This document shows, in pieces, positions 1 to 11,763 of a DNA stretch of 64,000 nucleotides. The DNA comes from an uncultured Chlorobiaceae bacterium (lineage in GTDB: Bacteria > Bacteroidota > Chlorobiia > Chlorobiales > Chlorobiaceae). A program made the translations under genes and the position numbers. The notes under the pieces were generated by a model. That model worked only from the letters and a program-made list of their open reading frames with translations, did no database searches and was not told where the DNA came from. The stretch is from assembly GCA_903839405.1 (NCBI GenBank), contig CAIMCD010000008.1, forward strand, positions 1-64,000. The letters run 5' to 3'. How positions within the stretch are numbered: position 1 is the stretch's first letter; the number at the start of each line of letters is the position of its first letter.

Positions 1-1
1 T

Positions 2-55
2 GAAAAAATTGATCGTGAACTCGCAAAACTCCAGGGAGAAGCGGAAGCAGTATAA
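2..55 (+). CDS. C-terminal end of upstream CDS (probably magnesium chelatase subunit I), truncated by window start
   Basis: Open frame ...EKIDRELAKLQGEAEAV* ending TAA at 53-55, overlapping the bchD ATG by one base; identity inferred only from bchI-bchD-bchT gene order in Chlorobi. Confidence 0.5.
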   Translation, partial: EKIDRELAKLQGEAEAV

Positions 56-1911
56 TGATAGCATTTACCGATATTGTAGGGATGGATCTGGCCAAGCAGG
101 CGCTCATGCTGCTGGCCGTTGATTCGGCTCTTGGCGGTGTTGTCATTCCTTCGGCCGTGGGGTCGGGAAAATCGACGATCGCCAGGGCATTTGCCGGTAT
201 ACTTCCCAAAGGTACTCCTTTCGTGGAACTCCCCCTGAACGTTACCGAAGACCGTCTGATCGGCGGTGTTGATTTGGAGGCGACCCTTGCCACCGGTGTC
301 CGCGTGGTGCAGCACGGTGTGCTCTCCAAGGCACATGGCGGGGTGCTCTATGTGGACTCTATCAGCCTGCTCGACAGCTCGGCCGTTTCGCACATCATGG
401 ACGCCATTTCGCGTGGTGAGGTGCTGGTTGAGCGTGAAGGACTCAGTGAGGTGCATGCGGCAAAGTTTATGCTGGTGGGCACCTATGATCCGACCGACGG
501 CGAGGTACGCATGGGGCTGCTTGATCGCATCGGCATTATTGTACCCTTTACCGCCCAGAACGACTATCGGGCGCGCAAAAAAATTGTCAACACCGTGCTC
601 GGCAAGCGGGATTCTGAGGATACCGAGGACGAGCTCAACATGTTGACCGGCCTGATCCAGGCCGCCAAGGAGCAGTTGCCGCACGTCTCCATTTCCAAGG
701 AGCAGGTGCAGGCGTTGATCCAGACCGCGATTTCACTTGGCGTTGAGGGAAACCGGGTTGATGTCTTTACGGTTCGTGCCGCCCTTGCAAGTGCTGCGCT
801 GGCCCAGCGCAGTGACGTTGAGGATGAGGATATGAAGCTCGCCATCAAGCTGGTGCTCATCCCCCGGGCTACCCGGATGCCGGAACGCGAAGAGTCATCG
901 GAGGAGATGCCGCCGCAGGAGCAGCCTCCAGAGCAGGAGGAGCCCGAAGCCGAGGATGAAAACGCCCCGAACGATACCCCTGACTCCGAAGCTGAAGAGG
1001 AGCAGAAGGATACTCCTGATATGATTGAGGAGTTGATGATGGACGCGGTTGAAATTGAACTGCCGGACAACATTCTCAATATTTCCCTCGCCTCGAAAAA
1101 GAAGAGCCGGACGGGAAGCCGTGGTGAAGCGCTCAACTACCGGCGTGGCCGTTTTGTACGGGCCCAGCCCGGCGAGATGCGCAGCGGCAAGGTGGCGCTG
1201 ATTCCAACCTTGATTTCGGCGGCACCGTGGCAGGAGAGTCGCAAACGCGACAGCAAGATGGCCGGAAGAGCGAAAACTGCCCTGATCATCACCAAGGATG
1301 ATGTGAAGATCAAGCGGTTCCGCGACAAGTCGGGCACGCTCTTTATTTTTATGGTTGATGCCTCGGGTTCCATGGCGCTCAACCGGATGCGCCAGGCCAA
1401 GGGTGCGGTGGCAAGTCTTCTGCAGAACGCCTACGTGCATCGTGATCAGGTTGCTCTTATCTCATTCCGTGGCAAGCAGGCCCAGGTGCTGCTCCCTCCT
1501 TCGCAGAGTGTCGACCGGGCAAAACGTGAGCTTGATGTGCTTCCAACCGGTGGCGGTACACCGCTCGCCTCGGCCCTCTATATGGGATGGGAGACGGCCA
1601 AGCAGGCCCGTACCAAAGGGATCACGCAGGTGATGTTTGTGCTCATTACCGATGGTCGTGGCAATATCGGACTGCAGGCCTCGTTTGACCCGGATAGTGA
1701 AAAAGCCTCCAAAGAGGTGCTTGAAAAAGAGATCGAGTCACTGTCGCTCTCCATTCAGGCCGACGGCGTTGCCGCGATTGTTATCGATACCCAGATGAAC
1801 TATCTTTCGCGGGGCGAAGCACCCAAACTTGCCCAGCATCTTGGCGGACGCTACTTCTATCTGCCGAATGCAAAAGCCGAACAGATTGTTGAGGCTGCAC
1901 TGAGCTTCTGA
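55..1911 (+). CDS. bchD: Magnesium chelatase subunit D (AAA+ domain, acidic/proline linker, VWA domain)
   Basis: 618 aa; N-terminal AAA+ region (SAVGSGKSTIARAFAG), acidic linker EEMPPQEQPPEQEEPEAEDE, C-terminal VWA MIDAS-type FMVDASGSMA. Confidence 0.95.
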   Translation: MIAFTDIVGMDLAKQALMLLAVDSALGGVVIPSAVGSGKSTIARAFAGILPKGTPFVELPLNVTEDRLIGGVDLEATLATGVRVVQHGVLSKAHGGVLYVDSISLLDSSAVSHIMDAISRGEVLVEREGLSEVHAAKFMLVGTYDPTDGEVRMGLLDRIGIIVPFTAQNDYRARKKIVNTVLGKRDSEDTEDELNMLTGLIQAAKEQLPHVSISKEQVQALIQTAISLGVEGNRVDVFTVRAALASAALAQRSDVEDEDMKLAIKLVLIPRATRMPEREESSEEMPPQEQPPEQEEPEAEDENAPNDTPDSEAEEEQKDTPDMIEELMMDAVEIELPDNILNISLASKKKSRTGSRGEALNYRRGRFVRAQPGEMRSGKVALIPTLISAAPWQESRKRDSKMAGRAKTALIITKDDVKIKRFRDKSGTLFIFMVDASGSMALNRMRQAKGAVASLLQNAYVHRDQVALISFRGKQAQVLLPPSQSVDRAKRELDVLPTGGGTPLASALYMGWETAKQARTKGITQVMFVLITDGRGNIGLQASFDPDSEKASKEVLEKEIESLSLSIQADGVAAIVIDTQMNYLSRGEAPKLAQHLGGRYFYLPNAKAEQIVEAALSF

Positions 1912-1926
1912 TTTATTTCACCACGG

Positions 1927-1960
1927 GAGTGTTCCGCCAGTCGGCCGGAACACTCTTTTT
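1927..1960 (+). terminator. Rho-independent terminator after bchD
   Basis: GAGTGTTCCG ... CGGAACACTC stem followed by TTTTT. Confidence 0.8.
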
Positions 1961-2047
1961 GTGGAATCTTCCCGCTTCTTTTATACATTACCAGTACATG
2001 TTTTAGTAAATTGTTCCCTGTGTAATGCTTTTTTATATACCCCAATC

Positions 2048-5000
2048 ATGTCCACACGTCGTAAAATTGCTGCTATTGTAGGGCTTGAGCAGTATAATGC
2101 CGGTCTCTGGAAAAAAATCAAGACACTTCTTGCAACTGAAGCCGAATTGACCCAATGGAGTGATGTTGATCTTGAAAAGCAGAATCCTGAAGCGGCAAAG
2201 GCCATTCAGGAGGCTGACTGTGTCTTTATGAGCATGATCAATTTCAAGGAGCAGATCGACTGGTTCAAGCTCCAGCTTGATCAGGCTTCCAACCAGAAAA
2301 CCATCTTTATTTTTGAGTCGATGCCCGAAGCCATGGCACTGACCAAAGTTGGCAACTACTCGGTTGGCGACGGGAAGTCGGGTATGCCGGACATGGTGAA
2401 AAAGGTGGCGAAAATGCTGGTCAAGGGGCGCGATGAAGATGCGCTTTACGGCTACATGAAGCTGATGAAGATCATGCGCACCATTTTGCCGCTGGTGCCG
2501 AGCAAGGCCAAGGATTTCAAGAACTGGCTGATGGTTTACTCCTACTGGATGCAGCCGACGGCGGATAATATCGCCAACATGTTCCGCCTGATCCTGCGGG
2601 AATATTTCAATGAGCCGGTTACGGTGGGGGCGATTGTTGATGTGCCGAACATGGGCATTTACCACCCTGATGCCCCGGCCTATTTCAAGGATGTCAAGAG
2701 CTATAAAAACTGGCAGAAAAAGCGGGGCATCAATATGGACAAGGGGCAGAAAATCGGCCTGCTCTTTTTCCGCAAACACCTGCTGCAGGAAAAAACCTAT
2801 ATCGACAACACCATCCGTGTGCTTGAAAAGCGTGGCATCAATCTCTTTCCCTCCTTTGTGATGGGCGTTGAAGGTCATGTTCTGGTGCGTGACTGGCTGG
2901 TGAAAGAGAGTATCGACATGCTCGTCAACATGATGGGATTCGGCCTGGTGGGCGGCCCGGCCGGTTCAACCAAGCCCGGCACGGCGGCTGAGGCGCGTCA
3001 TGAGATCATGACCCAGCTTGATGTGCCCTATATTGTTGCCCAGCCGCTTTTGACCCAGGGGTTTGAATCGTGGAAGGAGCTGGGCGTCTCTCCCATGCAG
3101 ATGACCTTTACCTATGCCATTCCTGAAATGGATGGAGCGATCTCTCCCATTATTCTCGGCGCCCTGCAGGACGGCAAGATCGAAACCGTGCCGGAACGCC
3201 TTGAACGGCTGGCGCAGCTTGTCAACCAGTGGCTCCGCTTGCGTGCCGCAGCCAACCGGGATAAAAAGATCGCCCTTGTGGTTTACGACTACCCTCCGGG
3301 TCTCGGCAAAAAAGCTACGGCCGCGCTGCTTGACGTGCCGAGAACGATTTTTGCCATTTTGCAGCGGCTGAAAAAAGAGGGGTACAATGTCGGCAAGCTG
3401 CCGGAGAGTTCCGATGCCCTCTTTCATCAGCTTGACCGGGCAACCGATTATCAGGTTCAGCAGAGCCGTCCGGACGCTTTGAAGGTTAATCTGGAGAAGT
3501 TCCGGGAGCTGACCTCTTCACGCGAACGTGAACGCATTGAGGATCGATGGCAGAACTTCCCCGGTGAAATTGTGCCGATCGGTGAACATGATGTTTTTGT
3601 CGGCGGCATACAGTTCGGCAATGTCTTTATCGGTGTGCAGCCGCGCATCGGTGTGCAGGGTGATCCCATGCGTTTGCTGTTCGACAAGTCCAATACCCCG
3701 CATCACCAGTACATAGCCTTCTACCGCTGGATAAGCCGTGAGTTCGGGGCCCATGCCATGGTGCATGTCGGCATGCACGGCTCGGCCGAGTGGATGCCGG
3801 GACTGCAGACCGGTCTGACCGGCGATTGCTGGCCCGACGCTCTCCTTGGAGAGGTGCCGCACTTCTACATCTATCCGGTGAACAACCCGAGTGAGTCGAC
3901 CATCGCCAAACGGCGCGGTCTAGCGACCATGGTCTCCCATGTTGTGCCGCCGCTCTCTCGTGCCGGTCTCTACAAGGAGCTGCCGGCCCTGAAGGAGCTG
4001 CTGGTCGATTATCGTGAGCGTTTTCTTGCCCAGGCTTCGGAATCGGGTGGTGAGGGTTCAGGCATTGAGGAGGCCATTATGCAGAAAGCTGAGCTATTGA
4101 ACCTTACCGACGACTGCCCGAGGCGTGAGGGTGAAGGGTTTGGTGATTATGTCAGCAAGCTCTACAGCTATGTAGCTGAGCTTGAAAACCGGCTCATCTC
4201 CAACTCGCTCCACGTTTTCGGTGAGGCGAGCCCTCTTGAGTCGCAGATCATCACCATCACCGAGACCCTGAAAAACCGTGTGGAGGAGTCCCGTTCGCTC
4301 CCGTCGCTGCTGATGACTTCTTCAGGCAAAAACGGCCACTTCCAAAGTTACGAGGAGGTGACCATCCGCTCCAGAAAGGGCGAAGAGGAGGCAATCTTGT
4401 TGCGCGAATGGGTGGAGCAGGCCTGCCGTGATTTTGTCCAGCAGGTGCTCTTTGATCGTAAAAATGCCGCAGGAGCCTTTGCTGCCGTAACTGGCGGCTC
4501 AAGGCTTCCGGCAGAATATACCCCTTTCATTGAGCAGTTGATGAGGGAGGGCGGGCAGATACTTGTGGCGCTTCGCGACAATACCGGCGAGATGGACTCG
4601 CTTGTGAGGGTGCTTCAGGGGCGCTATATCGCGTCCGGTCCAGGCGGCGACCTGGTGCGTGACGGCATCAATGTGCTCCCGTCCGGCCGCAACATCCACT
4701 CGATCGATCCCTGGAGAATCCCTTCGGAACTTGCCTTCCGGCGGGGAAAGCTCATTGCCGACAGCATTGTTAAAAAGCATCGTGAGGAAAATAACGGTGA
4801 GTACCCTGAAACCATTGCCCAGGTGCTCTGGGGGCTCGACACCATTAAAACCAAGGGCGAGGCAGTTGCGGTGGTGATTCGCCTGATCGGCGGTGAGCCG
4901 GCCTATGATGCCTTTGGTAAAATCAGCCACTACAGCCTCCTGCCGCTTGAAAAACTTGGTCGGCCGCGCATTGATGTGCTCATGCAGCTCAGCCCGATTT

Positions 5001-5878
5001 TCCGCGACGCTTTTGGCCTGCTGATGGATCAGCTCGACCGTCTGGTGAAGGAGGCGGCCAAAGCCGATGAGCCGCTTGAGATGAACCCCATCAAAAAGCA
5101 TGTCAATGAAGCGCTTGCAAGCGGTGTCTCGCTTGACAGCGCAACCTCTCGTCAGTTCACCCAGGCTCCCGGTGCCTACGGTACCTATGTTGACGACATG
5201 ATTGAGGACTCTGCATGGGAATCGGAAAACGATCTGGATGACCTCTTTATCCGTCGCAACAGCAGTGCTTACGGTGGAGGAAGAAAAGGGGAGAAGGAGA
5301 CCGAAATTCTCCAGAAACTGCTCGGATCGGTTGACCGGGTGGTGCACCAGGTTGACTCCACCGAGTTTGGTATTTCCGATATCGACCACTACTTCTCCTC
5401 ATCCGGCTCGCTGCAGCTTGCTGCACGCCGCCGCAATACAAAACCGGGTGACGTGAAGCTCAACTATGTTGAGTCCTTTACCTCCGACATCAAGGTTGAC
5501 GATGCTGAAAAATCGCTCCGAATCGAGTACCGCTCAAAACTGCTCAACCCGAAATGGTTTGAGGGAATGCTCAAGCATGGCCACAGCGGTGCCGGCGAGA
5601 TCAGTAACCGGGTTACCTACATGCTTGGCTGGGATGCGGTTACCAAGAGCGTGGATGACTGGGTCTACAAAAAAACCGCCGAAACCTATGCGCTCGACCC
5701 TGAAATGCGCGAGCGGCTTGCGACCTTGAACCCGCAGGCCATCAAGAACATTGTGGGTCGTATGCTTGAAGCGCACGGTCGCGGCATGTGGAAAGCCGAT
5801 CAGGATATGATTGCGGAACTGCAGGAGATTTACGCCGATCTTGAAGACCGGCTTGAGGGAATGGTTGACGGGGAGTAG
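2048..5878 (+). CDS. bchT: Magnesium chelatase subunit H / CobN family (BchH/BchS/BchT type; probably BchT by context)
   Basis: CobN/BchH-like protein with MVHVGMHGSAEWMPG and related blocks; ORF opens at 1961 but MSTRRKIAAIVGLEQYN at 2048 is the likely start; adjacent to bchD as for the BchT paralogue in Chlorobi. Confidence 0.85.
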   Translation: MSTRRKIAAIVGLEQYNAGLWKKIKTLLATEAELTQWSDVDLEKQNPEAAKAIQEADCVFMSMINFKEQIDWFKLQLDQASNQKTIFIFESMPEAMALTKVGNYSVGDGKSGMPDMVKKVAKMLVKGRDEDALYGYMKLMKIMRTILPLVPSKAKDFKNWLMVYSYWMQPTADNIANMFRLILREYFNEPVTVGAIVDVPNMGIYHPDAPAYFKDVKSYKNWQKKRGINMDKGQKIGLLFFRKHLLQEKTYIDNTIRVLEKRGINLFPSFVMGVEGHVLVRDWLVKESIDMLVNMMGFGLVGGPAGSTKPGTAAEARHEIMTQLDVPYIVAQPLLTQGFESWKELGVSPMQMTFTYAIPEMDGAISPIILGALQDGKIETVPERLERLAQLVNQWLRLRAAANRDKKIALVVYDYPPGLGKKATAALLDVPRTIFAILQRLKKEGYNVGKLPESSDALFHQLDRATDYQVQQSRPDALKVNLEKFRELTSSRERERIEDRWQNFPGEIVPIGEHDVFVGGIQFGNVFIGVQPRIGVQGDPMRLLFDKSNTPHHQYIAFYRWISREFGAHAMVHVGMHGSAEWMPGLQTGLTGDCWPDALLGEVPHFYIYPVNNPSESTIAKRRGLATMVSHVVPPLSRAGLYKELPALKELLVDYRERFLAQASESGGEGSGIEEAIMQKAELLNLTDDCPRREGEGFGDYVSKLYSYVAELENRLISNSLHVFGEASPLESQIITITETLKNRVEESRSLPSLLMTSSGKNGHFQSYEEVTIRSRKGEEEAILLREWVEQACRDFVQQVLFDRKNAAGAFAAVTGGSRLPAEYTPFIEQLMREGGQILVALRDNTGEMDSLVRVLQGRYIASGPGGDLVRDGINVLPSGRNIHSIDPWRIPSELAFRRGKLIADSIVKKHREENNGEYPETIAQVLWGLDTIKTKGEAVAVVIRLIGGEPAYDAFGKISHYSLLPLEKLGRPRIDVLMQLSPIFRDAFGLLMDQLDRLVKEAAKADEPLEMNPIKKHVNEALASGVSLDSATSRQFTQAPGAYGTYVDDMIEDSAWESENDLDDLFIRRNSSAYGGGRKGEKETEILQKLLGSVDRVVHQVDSTEFGISDIDHYFSSSGSLQLAARRRNTKPGDVKLNYVESFTSDIKVDDAEKSLRIEYRSKLLNPKWFEGMLKHGHSGAGEISNRVTYMLGWDAVTKSVDDWVYKKTAETYALDPEMRERLATLNPQAIKNIVGRMLEAHGRGMWKADQDMIAELQEIYADLEDRLEGMVDGE

Positions 5879-5888
5879 CTGAATTTAT

Positions 5889-7430
5889 TTAATCGTGATG
5901 TGTGATTGTCTCGAAGTCCTGTTTCGGGAACTTAAAAATTATACAACTTGACGGAACCTGATACCTGAGCAGGCCGAAAGAGTGCGAGAGCTTTGCAATG
6001 CCATGAAGCCGGTAGTTGACCTCTCGTCCCTCATGTTGGCATGTGAGCAGCTTCTGTTCGTACAGTTTTGAGAGGTAGTTGCTTGAGAACTCTTGCATTG
6101 AGCAAAGTCCGAAGTCATCGTAATCGTTGGCATACGTATTTCCCTTGTTGCCGATGCCCTCAAGAACCGTCTCCTCCATAGGTTTAAGAAAAAGTCCCTT
6201 CAATTCACTCTCAACAATTGCATTGAGATAATTTTCTGCTATCAGGTGAGGAATTTGCGAGTTGACGAGTTCCTCTCCAACCGCATTGTGCAGGGTTTGT
6301 TCAAATTGATTCCTGTTGATTCTACTGTTCGGCAAGGAGGGTTTGGAGGTTGAGTTTTTAAGGACATTAGAACGCATCTCTTTAACGAATCGCGCACAAA
6401 TACTGCTGCTATACTTAAAGAGTGAGCGCATTTCTCCGTCCGAGGCTTCGAACAGATGGCGATGAGTATGAGAGGTAAGCGGTGAGAGGGCTTTGCTGGA
6501 CTTGCGAAAGCGCGATACCCTGAGTGCGATCGCATGCTCCAGTTCTTCAAGTTCGATAGGGCCAATCTCAATTCCGGAGCCGGTGGTTCTGTCCGCTACA
6601 CGTGGATCAAGCGATTGAATCAGACTGCCTAAACCGCTTTGCCCAATGAGCACCCACCAGACGTTAGGAATAGCGAAGAGTGTCTCCCTGAAAGAGATGA
6701 GCATGCTCGCAAGTTCGTCGTCACTGAGATTCTCCAGGTTTTCGAGCGCTACAAAGACACCATCGAATTGAAGCTTGTTTACGGCTTCCGCAGCAAGGGC
6801 TGCCAGAGCATTGGCAATAGCTTCAATGGGGGCCTCGGTTGCCTTTGGAAGTTGGATAGTTCTTACAACGTTTCCTCCCAAACCCATGATTGGCAGCTCA
6901 ACAGTGAACGTGGAACTACCAGTACCGGCAAGCCACGTTCCAATTTTTTGAGTCTCTTTAGGGATGGTGCGTGAGTGCAAAGAGCACCAGGCTTTGATCG
7001 AATGGCAAAGTGAATCAAGTGCTCGAAGTGCGAGGCTGCGAGGGTTATCATTTGGAAGAACGGGGCACAGCAGGCGGGCGGCGAGTAGCTTGGGTCCAAA
7101 GAGTGCCATGCTATTCTCTAAGCGGAACTGTTGAACATTAAAAAAACTGGTTTTGCCAACTCCGGGTAAACCCGATAGTATGACAACGCCGTTCGTGGCG
7201 GATTCGAGCTGGGTGCAGAGTTCGATAGCTTCAGCTTCCCGGCCAACAAGAAGCTCAATATCTTCTCTTCGAGGCTTAAGTGGATTCGTGTTGTACGGAC
7301 TTTCGCGAAAGCCAAAAGCTTCCCACATTTCCATGTTTCTCCCTGAACATCTTGTATTGGGGGTACTGCGATTTGAGTCGTACCTGCCGCTGGACATACT
7401 GATCTTATCTGCCTGATTCATAAAATGCAA
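5889..7430 (-). CDS. Orphan AAA/P-loop ATPase, possibly ORC/Cdc6- or STAND-like
   Basis: LSGLPGVGKTSFFN Walker A, FDGVFVALENLENL Walker B-like, VWWVLIGQSGLGSL; probable start Met at 7334 (MEMWEAFGFRESPYN). Confidence 0.7.
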   Translation of the reverse strand: MHFMNQADKISMSSGRYDSNRSTPNTRCSGRNMEMWEAFGFRESPYNTNPLKPRREDIELLVGREAEAIELCTQLESATNGVVILSGLPGVGKTSFFNVQQFRLENSMALFGPKLLAARLLCPVLPNDNPRSLALRALDSLCHSIKAWCSLHSRTIPKETQKIGTWLAGTGSSTFTVELPIMGLGGNVVRTIQLPKATEAPIEAIANALAALAAEAVNKLQFDGVFVALENLENLSDDELASMLISFRETLFAIPNVWWVLIGQSGLGSLIQSLDPRVADRTTGSGIEIGPIELEELEHAIALRVSRFRKSSKALSPLTSHTHRHLFEASDGEMRSLFKYSSSICARFVKEMRSNVLKNSTSKPSLPNSRINRNQFEQTLHNAVGEELVNSQIPHLIAENYLNAIVESELKGLFLKPMEETVLEGIGNKGNTYANDYDDFGLCSMQEFSSNYLSKLYEQKLLTCQHEGREVNYRLHGIAKLSHSFGLLRYQVPSSCIIFKFPKQDFETITHHD

Positions 7431-8139
7431 ATAGTCGGTTCCACTATAAAATACAACAAGATCGCCATAAAAACACCTATTCTTATTTGCCTAAAAAGAG
7501 CTGATGATATAATAATTCGTCAGCAAACGGTTTATCAGCTCCAATTTCCCTACATCGTAATTGAGTAGTTCGGCGTTCTCTGGAGATTTTGACTTTCTTC
7601 ATAATCTTCGGAGTATTTGCGAAGTAAAACCACTTTTTCTAGACGAATGCTTGGTTTGCAGCATGTGTTTTTTCATACTCTTTCGAGAACACAAATCGGA
7701 TTTATCAATAAGCTGCTTTGACAGAATCTTTCGTAATGGCTAATATGTCTCGAAGCGCGTTAAACGGTGATTTCATGCCTGCCATGCGGGTTGTCGGTGA
7801 CGCTATTGGAGCAACAGCACGGTCGACACTGAATTTCACGTTATTGCCGTAATCGTAGTTTGTGTTCCGAAAGTGAAATTCCCAATTATTACGTCTATAT
7901 GGTATTTTTCCCTTTTATATATATGAAACCATTATTAAAGATACAATTAAGATAGGAATAATCCTTTTACATTTATAAAAATGAACTATAATTCTGTGTA
8001 GATTTTGTGTAGACGGATCAACAACGCTCGTTACTTCGCAGAGTATTTCAGGGAAAAGCAAGACAAACAGAGAGTTCAGTTAATCACGGAAAGAGAGCCT
8101 GATGGCAGATATTGAGGGGCTTGGGGGAGTAGGGGAGAG

Positions 8140-8181
8140 TTATAACTCCTATAGGTCACGCGAGACCTATAGGAGTTATAA
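8140..8181. repeat. Perfect 18-bp-arm inverted repeat (6-nt loop) downstream of guaB
   Basis: TTATAACTCCTATAGGTC acgcga GACCTATAGGAGTTATAA. Confidence 0.9.
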
Positions 8182-8193
8182 AACATTCAGGAG

Positions 8194-9717
<1,524 letters not shown>

Positions 9718-9901
9718 TTATTTTTGCCAATTTACAAAAAGTGCGCTTAGAAAGACAATCTTAATCACCGATAACATCACACTCTCAAGCCTCATGCTGA
9801 AAAGTGTGCGTGATAAAAGGTTTGTTTGCTGCCTTTTCAGGCAGAGAATGCTTTTGAAAATCTAAAATAGAGTGTAAATTGCAGGCCTTTTGGTATCAAA
9901 C

Positions 9902-9992
9902 GGAGAGGTCGCATAGTTGGTCTAGTGCGCTCGCCTGGAAAGCGGGTAGGGTGTTACAGCCCTCGAGGGTTCGAATCCCTCCCTCTCCGCCA
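9902..9992 (+). tRNA. tRNA-Ser (anticodon GGA), CCA encoded
   Basis: GGAGAGG/CCTCTCC acceptor, loop CTGGAAA, long variable arm, GGTTCGAAT T-loop. Confidence 0.95.
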
Positions 9993-10145
9993 GGGAATGT
10001 TGATGAATAAAGTCAGTCAGCACGCTTTATTGTCAGAGAGTGCAGAGTGTTGCAGAAAGAAGCAAAAAATTCCCTTGACGCTTTTTTTTCTGGTATTATC
10101 CCAAGCGATTGACTATCTTTGCAACCTGTTCTTTACAACGGAATT

Positions 10146-10228
10146 GGAGGATTTGCCTAATTGGGAAGGCAGCAGTCTTGAAAACTGCCGGGTTCACGCC
10201 CATGGGGGTTCGAGTCCCTCATCCTCCG
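10146..10228 (+). tRNA. tRNA-Ser (anticodon TGA)
   Basis: GGAGGAT/ATCCTCC acceptor, GCAGT-CTTGAAA-ACTGC anticodon arm. Confidence 0.92.
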
Positions 10229-10239
10229 CGCTACATTTT

Positions 10240-10329
10240 GGAGAGGTGGCCGAGCGGCTGAAGGCACCGGTTTGCTAAACCGACGTAGTTCTTATAGGGC
10301 TACCGAGGGTTCGAATCCCTCCCTCTCCG
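10240..10329 (+). tRNA. tRNA-Ser (anticodon GCT)
   Basis: GGAGAGG/CCTCTCC acceptor, CGGTTTGCTAAACCG anticodon arm, long variable arm. Confidence 0.95.
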
Positions 10330-10335
10330 CACAAC

Positions 10336-10365
10336 AAAACCCCGCAGTTGCGGGGTTTTTTGTTT
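10336..10365 (+). terminator. Rho-independent terminator after the tRNA-Ser cluster
   Basis: AAAACCCCGC agtt GCGGGGTTTTTT. Confidence 0.85.
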
Positions 10366-10383
10366 TTCAGCCATTGCCCCAGA

Positions 10384-10956
10384 TTACTCGATTGCAATAT
10401 CGTATTGATCCAGCAAGCCGGGAACTCCCGCAAGTGAGAAGCGGGCTTTTCTGAGACGGTTGGTTTCCGGGTTGATGGAGTAGTTGAAGGCCGAGCGGAA
10501 ATCGGCTTTTTCGAGGTTGGTGTGCATAAAGGTGCAGAGCAGCAGGTCACACTGCTCAAATTCCGCTCCACTCAGATCCGCCTCGGTAAAGTCCGCCTCC
10601 TGCAAGGTGCAGTTTTTAAAACGGATGTTTTTCAGCTTCAGCTTGCAGAAGAGGGCGAGCTTGAGCATGCAGTCTTCAAACGCAAGCTGAAGCAGGAATG
10701 TCCTGCACTCACTGAACTGCACGCCGAGCAGTTTGCAGCCACTGAATTTCACCTCCTGCAGGCTGCTGTTCCGCACTTTTGCAAGGCTGAGGTCACACCC
10801 ATCAAACCGGCACTTTCGGAAGGTCAGTCCGGAGAGATCGGCCGTGTTGAAGTTGCAGTTGATAAATCGGCACTCCTCATACTCGCCCAAGGCAAGAGGA
10901 GCTTGGCGAAAGTCGGCTTTTTCAAAAACCTTCTGCTCTGTGATTGGTATATTCAT
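10384..10956 (-). CDS. Pentapeptide-repeat protein
   Basis: Repeated A(D/N)LxxxxF-like units (FNTADLSGLTFRKCRFDGCDL, EADFTEADLSGAEFEQCDL); likely start MNIPITEQ at 10956. Confidence 0.85.
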   Translation of the reverse strand: MNIPITEQKVFEKADFRQAPLALGEYEECRFINCNFNTADLSGLTFRKCRFDGCDLSLAKVRNSSLQEVKFSGCKLLGVQFSECRTFLLQLAFEDCMLKLALFCKLKLKNIRFKNCTLQEADFTEADLSGAEFEQCDLLLCTFMHTNLEKADFRSAFNYSINPETNRLRKARFSLAGVPGLLDQYDIAIE

Positions 10957-11132
10957 GCTGTAACTTACTATGCAAAGCGATAACTGCCAAAAAAGCCGGC
11001 CTTGTTGATAGATTGCAATGCCGGGTGTTAGCTTGTGATGCCTCTGCAAATTACCATCTCTACCTGTCGCAGAGGTGAACTCTTTGGCGCTTTTTACCTT
11101 TTACCATTGAAAACCCTGGGGGAACGCAACCG

Positions 11133-11627
11133 ATGCAGAGAGCTGAAGCACTTCATTGCCTGCAGGCACTACAACAACCGGTACTGATTGATGGCGGCTA
11201 TTCGCCGGTTGGCCATCTCTTTTTTGTTGCAACAAGCCAGGGACTCTTTACCATTGATTGCCGGGTCTATGATCCTCTGCTTGGCCCCATTGAGTACACC
11301 CTGGAGGAGTACAGGGTGATTTGCGATATTGCTGCCGAGTGCGAAACGCTTGCGGAAAACAGCGACCTCGATCCTGACGAAAAGCTCTTTCTCTTCAATG
11401 ACGGTCAGCCGGATACCGAGTACTGGGCATTCCAGCCGCATGATGAAGCGGCTCTTGAAGCCTACACCTTCTCCCGCGACAAGGTGCTCGTTGAAGAGGC
11501 CTTTATCCGCCAGGCTCTGGAGGGTGAAATCGAACTCTGGGAGAAGATGAAGGAGCGGAAGGTGATCGGGTGGGCCGAGCAGATTGCCTTGCATGGCGAA
11601 GGGGAGTCTGGAGTGGCGCGGGATTGA
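11133..11627 (+). CDS. Conserved hypothetical protein
   Basis: 164 aa ORF with coding-like composition; no family recognised. Confidence 0.6.
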   Translation: MQRAEALHCLQALQQPVLIDGGYSPVGHLFFVATSQGLFTIDCRVYDPLLGPIEYTLEEYRVICDIAAECETLAENSDLDPDEKLFLFNDGQPDTEYWAFQPHDEAALEAYTFSRDKVLVEEAFIRQALEGEIELWEKMKERKVIGWAEQIALHGEGESGVARD

Positions 11628-11763
11628 GCTGTCAATGTGGTTGAGCGTGATGCCACATCACCCGAACATCTGAATGGTGGTCTGCTTATGAAAGAACCTC
11701 CTCAAACCATCGGAGATGCAGTTCGCCCTGCGCTATTGAGTTCAAGCTCAAGGCTATAAATCG

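Noticed and set aside
4499-5389. 296-aa minus-strand ORF opposite the magnesium chelatase subunit
   Set aside because: Antisense to a confident coding region and no recognisable domain.
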